A stretch of 64,000 bases of DNA from assembly GCF_023715465.1 (NCBI RefSeq), contig NZ_JAMBOE010000017.1, positions 62,001 through 126,000 of the forward strand, read 5' to 3'. The translations under genes were made by a program, and so were the position numbers. Positions 61,644 through 64,000 of this stretch are shown one piece after another. Within the stretch, counting starts at the first letter, position 1, and each line of letters starts with the position of its first letter. The notes beneath the pieces were generated by a model. That model was not told where the DNA came from. It ran no database searches and saw nothing but the letters and a program-made list of their open reading frames with translations. Source of the DNA: Paenibacillus macerans. Its GTDB lineage: Bacteria > Bacillota > Bacilli > Paenibacillales > Paenibacillaceae.

Positions 61644-62857
61644 ACTGTTTCTCCTTCAAGCAGTGAAGCTTCCATTTGAACTTTTGTGCCTTCCGCACCG
61701 CTAAAAATATTAAGCTCTCCCCCAATCAACCTGGCACGCTCTTGCATCCCCAGTATGCCATAGCGCCCTGGTTGCTTGCCGAGCATATCCGTATTAAAAC
61801 CTGTCCCGTTATCCCTGATTTCAATAAACACCCAGTTGTTCGTATCGGACACCGTAATCCAAACTTTATCGGCCTTTGCATGTTTGGTCACATTGGTCAG
61901 ACACTCGCTAATAATTTGCAGACTATGCTCCGTCAACTTTCCGGACAGGCGCCGGGTAACTTTAATATCCAAAAATGTCTGAATCCCTGTAGCTTGGATA
62001 AAACGCCGGACCTCATCAGCCACCGCTTCTTTAAAATCGACGTCAGGGCCCGATTTGACCCGCAAGTCGTCGATCGCCCGGCGGGCATCGGCCAGCGTTC
62101 GCCGCGCCTGCTCCATCGCCTTCTTGACGATATCCCGCGACCGGTCCATATTTCCCTGCGTCATAAAAGCGTCGACGGCCTCCAACTGCATGATCAAGCC
62201 GGCCAGGCCCTGGGCAAGTGTATCATGGAGATCGCGAGCCATACGCTGCCGTTCATTGGCGAGGGTTAATTCTTCAACTTTCCGATGTGCGTTCTCCAGG
62301 TCGCGTAAAAAATTTTGTGTTCTAAGGCGCGCATGAACCTGCCTAAAAAAGAGCAGCGCGTATGCCATAACGATGATCGTCATTAAAACGAACATTAGAA
62401 TCAGACCAAAGATTTCATCCTTTTTGCTTACATACAGAGTGCAATAAAAAAACAGCAGCATGCTGAACAGGGCTGTAAGGAGTATTTTTCGTTTTTGATT
62501 ATACAAACCTACGCTCTGGCCGACCAATACGGGAAACAAACCTATTAAGACGGGAAAACAGCCGTCCGGCATCAAGAAGGCGCACGCCGCAATCAACAAG
62601 CCCTGCACTAAAAAATACAGCCAAGGCTGTCTTTTGGCAAAGCGGTACGAATTCCAGTGCAGGCAGATATGGGCTGCAATGACCCCGGTAAATAACAGAG
62701 CGTTAAGAATGCGAGGTTCAGCTAGATATTGCAATGTCAACGTGCCGATAGATACCATCAACGCCCAAAGCAAAATCGGGAACCTGGATACGAACAATTC
62801 ATTAATCGAGTCTGTCAGAGGCGACACTATATCTTCCGAATTTTTTTTGCCGAACAT
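61640..62857 (-). CDS. LiaS-type sensor histidine kinase (HisKA_3)
   Basis: 405 residues. N-terminal block of about six membrane helices (about 25-175) without a large outer loop, a short coiled coil, then HisKA_3 with ERQRMARDLHDTLAQGL (His211) and an HATPase domain (NVTKHAKA, IRDNGTGFN, GRYGILGMQERARLIGG). The membrane-embedded sensor suggests detection of envelope state or a hydrophobic signal. ATG at 62857 with AAGGAGG; the frame goes on to 62896. Confidence 0.94.
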   Translation of the reverse strand: MFGKKNSEDIVSPLTDSINELFVSRFPILLWALMVSIGTLTLQYLAEPRILNALLFTGVIAAHICLHWNSYRFAKRQPWLYFLVQGLLIAACAFLMPDGCFPVLIGLFPVLVGQSVGLYNQKRKILLTALFSMLLFFYCTLYVSKKDEIFGLILMFVLMTIIVMAYALLFFRQVHARLRTQNFLRDLENAHRKVEELTLANERQRMARDLHDTLAQGLAGLIMQLEAVDAFMTQGNMDRSRDIVKKAMEQARRTLADARRAIDDLRVKSGPDVDFKEAVADEVRRFIQATGIQTFLDIKVTRRLSGKLTEHSLQIISECLTNVTKHAKADKVWITVSDTNNWVFIEIRDNGTGFNTDMLGKQPGRYGILGMQERARLIGGELNIFSGAEGTKVQMEASLLEGETV

Positions 62858-63040
62858 CCGGCCCCCTCCTTTTTCTCTATTATAAGGCTTAACCACTCCT
62901 TTTTAATCGTACTTTCGTACATGTACCTTTTTGTTCAAAAGCTAACCGGTCCAGTAGATTTTTAATCTTGCCTCGATTACAATAAATTTAGCCACATATG
63001 ATCAGGAATTTAACCAAATTTATCTTAGGAGAATCAACAT

Positions 63041-63793
63041 ATGATCAAATCGCAACGAATTAATCAAATCAAAGAATATGTCTTTGAGCATGAATCGGTA
63101 TCTTTGGAGGAGCTGGTTGAGCATTTTGGCGTTTCCAAGAACACGATCCGCAGGGATATCCAAACGCTTGTCGAATCGGGGATTCTGAAGAAGGTATACG
63201 GTGGAGTATCCGTCAACCACTCTACACTCGTTGTCTTTAACGAGCGAAGGGACCAAAACTTAACCAAAAAACAGGAGATTGGAAAGCTGGCCTCGCAATT
63301 TGTGGAGGATGGAGAGGTGATCTTTGTCGACTCAGGGACTACAACACTCGAGCTACTTCCTTACATTCAACACAAGCAGCTTACGATAATTTCCAACAAT
63401 TTTGACTTCATTCACCAAGCCAAGGCGTTTCCTTCCTTGACCATCTTCTCTACAGGCGGCATGCTTGAACGCAAGACGAACTCTTTTGTCGGCTTTCAAA
63501 GCATTGATTTCCTTAAAAAGTATAATATTAACAAGGCTTTCCTCGCTTCCACCGGCATCACCCTCACCAACGGAGTGACAAATTCGTCGCCGCTGGAAAC
63601 CGAGGTAAAAAGTACGATCGTGGAAAAAAGTTCAAAGGTTTACTTAATGATTGACGACAGCAAATTTGATAATTATGGGATCACCACGTACTGCTCTTTG
63701 AGCGACATTGATTACCTGATCACCAACAGCATACCAAATGAGAGCTATCAGCAATACGCTTTCGAACATGGCATCACTATTGTCACGCCGTAA
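63041..63793 (+). CDS. DeoR-family transcriptional repressor
   Basis: 250 residues. N-terminal HTH: RINQIKEYVFEHESVSLEELVEHFGVSKNTIRRDIQTLVESGILKKVYGGV (residues 6-55), then the DeoR sensor domain (IFVDSGTTTLELLPYI; FLASTGITLTNGVTNSSPLETEVK; LMIDDSKFD). Sensor domains of this family bind sugar phosphates. ATG with TAGGAG 8 nt upstream. No sugar operon is visible next to it; the neighbour downstream is a tautomerase gene. Confidence 0.93.
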   Translation: MIKSQRINQIKEYVFEHESVSLEELVEHFGVSKNTIRRDIQTLVESGILKKVYGGVSVNHSTLVVFNERRDQNLTKKQEIGKLASQFVEDGEVIFVDSGTTTLELLPYIQHKQLTIISNNFDFIHQAKAFPSLTIFSTGGMLERKTNSFVGFQSIDFLKKYNINKAFLASTGITLTNGVTNSSPLETEVKSTIVEKSSKVYLMIDDSKFDNYGITTYCSLSDIDYLITNSIPNESYQQYAFEHGITIVTP

Positions 63794-63813
63794 AATCCTC
63801 GCTCCAAACGCAA

Positions 63814-63855
63814 ACGGCACGATCCGGCCTTCTTAAATTGGCCAGATCGTGCCGT
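63814..63855 (+). terminator. Terminator of deoR-type gene
   Basis: ACGGCACGATCCGGCC and complement GGCCAGATCGTGCCGT with one mismatch, 10-nt loop. Confidence 0.75.
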
Positions 63856-63932
63856 CTCAATAGGTTAACTATTGATAATATATTGGTTATGTTTTATATT
63901 AAATGTATTCAAATTCACAGGAGGAAAACAAC

Positions 63933-64000
63933 ATGCCGTTATTACGATTTGACGTTATTGAAGGCCGCAGCCCGGAGGAATTGAAAAAACTGTTGGATGC
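63933..64000 (+). CDS. Tautomerase family protein (partial)
   Basis: First 22 codons only: MPLLRFDVIEGRSPEELKKLL. The Pro after the start Met is the catalytic residue of 4-oxalocrotonate-tautomerase-like enzymes, and the following pattern fits the family. AGGAGG 8 nt upstream. Confidence 0.75.
   Translation, partial: MPLLRFDVIEGRSPEELKKLLD

Noticed and set aside
1-64000. CRISPR arrays, tRNA or rRNA genes, riboswitches, prophage
   Set aside because: No regularly spaced direct repeats with unique spacers, no cloverleaf or rRNA sequence, no known riboswitch core and no phage structural genes were seen.

Overview
The window looks like a chromosomal segment of a spore-forming, facultatively anaerobic Firmicute, most likely Paenibacillus. 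Reasons: Bacillus-type gene order (dnaE-ytrH-ytrI-ytpI-ytoI, accDA-pyk, yheA-yheB-yheC/D), spore genes (ytrH, SleB-type hydrolase, YheC/D coat-associated ATP-grasp proteins), strong AGGAGG ribosome sites with many GTG/TTG starts, and large secreted polysaccharide-active enzymes. This is inferred from gene content; no rRNA or tRNA gene was seen.

Layout. 1-9.7 kb, minus strand: pyruvate kinase (cut by the window edge), accA, accD, a 71-residue protein, pgpA and a long dnaE with a Gly/Ala-rich insert. 9.8-11.9 kb, plus: ytrH, ytrI, ytpI, interrupted by about 0.9 kb of non-coding repeats including a 67-bp MITE-like element. 11.9-14.0 kb, minus: ytoI, ywiC. 14.2-15.1 kb: a three-gene DUF2249 operon behind a perfect Fnr-type palindrome. 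15.2-19.7 kb: hemY with an overlapping radical-SAM/SPASM gene (minus), and a stand-alone ilvB-like gene (plus). 20.3-29.2 kb: a small membrane protein, yheA and yheB (minus), diverging from five YheC/D-family ATP-grasp genes plus a GNAT gene (plus). 29.2-36.5 kb: GH85 endoglycosidase, HAD phosphatase, stalk-domain protein, yfcE, pdxK (minus) and sleB (plus). 36.6-39.8 kb: aadK-like adenylyltransferase, a frameshifted gene remnant, a short UvrC-like protein.

40.0-49.3 kb holds a formate/[FeFe]-hydrogenase module. fdhD-hydE-hydG run rightward and converge on a leftward operon of a Cys-type formate dehydrogenase, a four-cluster ferredoxin, an [FeFe] hydrogenase and a second ferredoxin, with a DUF2294/MpsC gene upstream. 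A Rex-type operator lies in front of fdhF. Together the genes could convert formate to CO2 and H2 in the cytoplasm. hydF is not in the window.

49.5-64 kb: a GH18 chitinase, an IS1595-like transposase nested between two sets of inverted repeats, a CueP-type protein behind a MerR-type promoter, a metalloprotease with crystallin domains, an Xre regulator, an internally shortened solute-binding lipoprotein, a deletion scar joining AraC and GH43 gene heads, an AI-2E transporter, a LiaS/R-like two-component pair, a DeoR regulator and the start of a tautomerase gene.

The intergenic regions are unusually rich in repeats: about five diverged copies of a roughly 200-bp family, ATTGGA-TCCAAT palindromes, short tandem repeats and MITE-like sequences.
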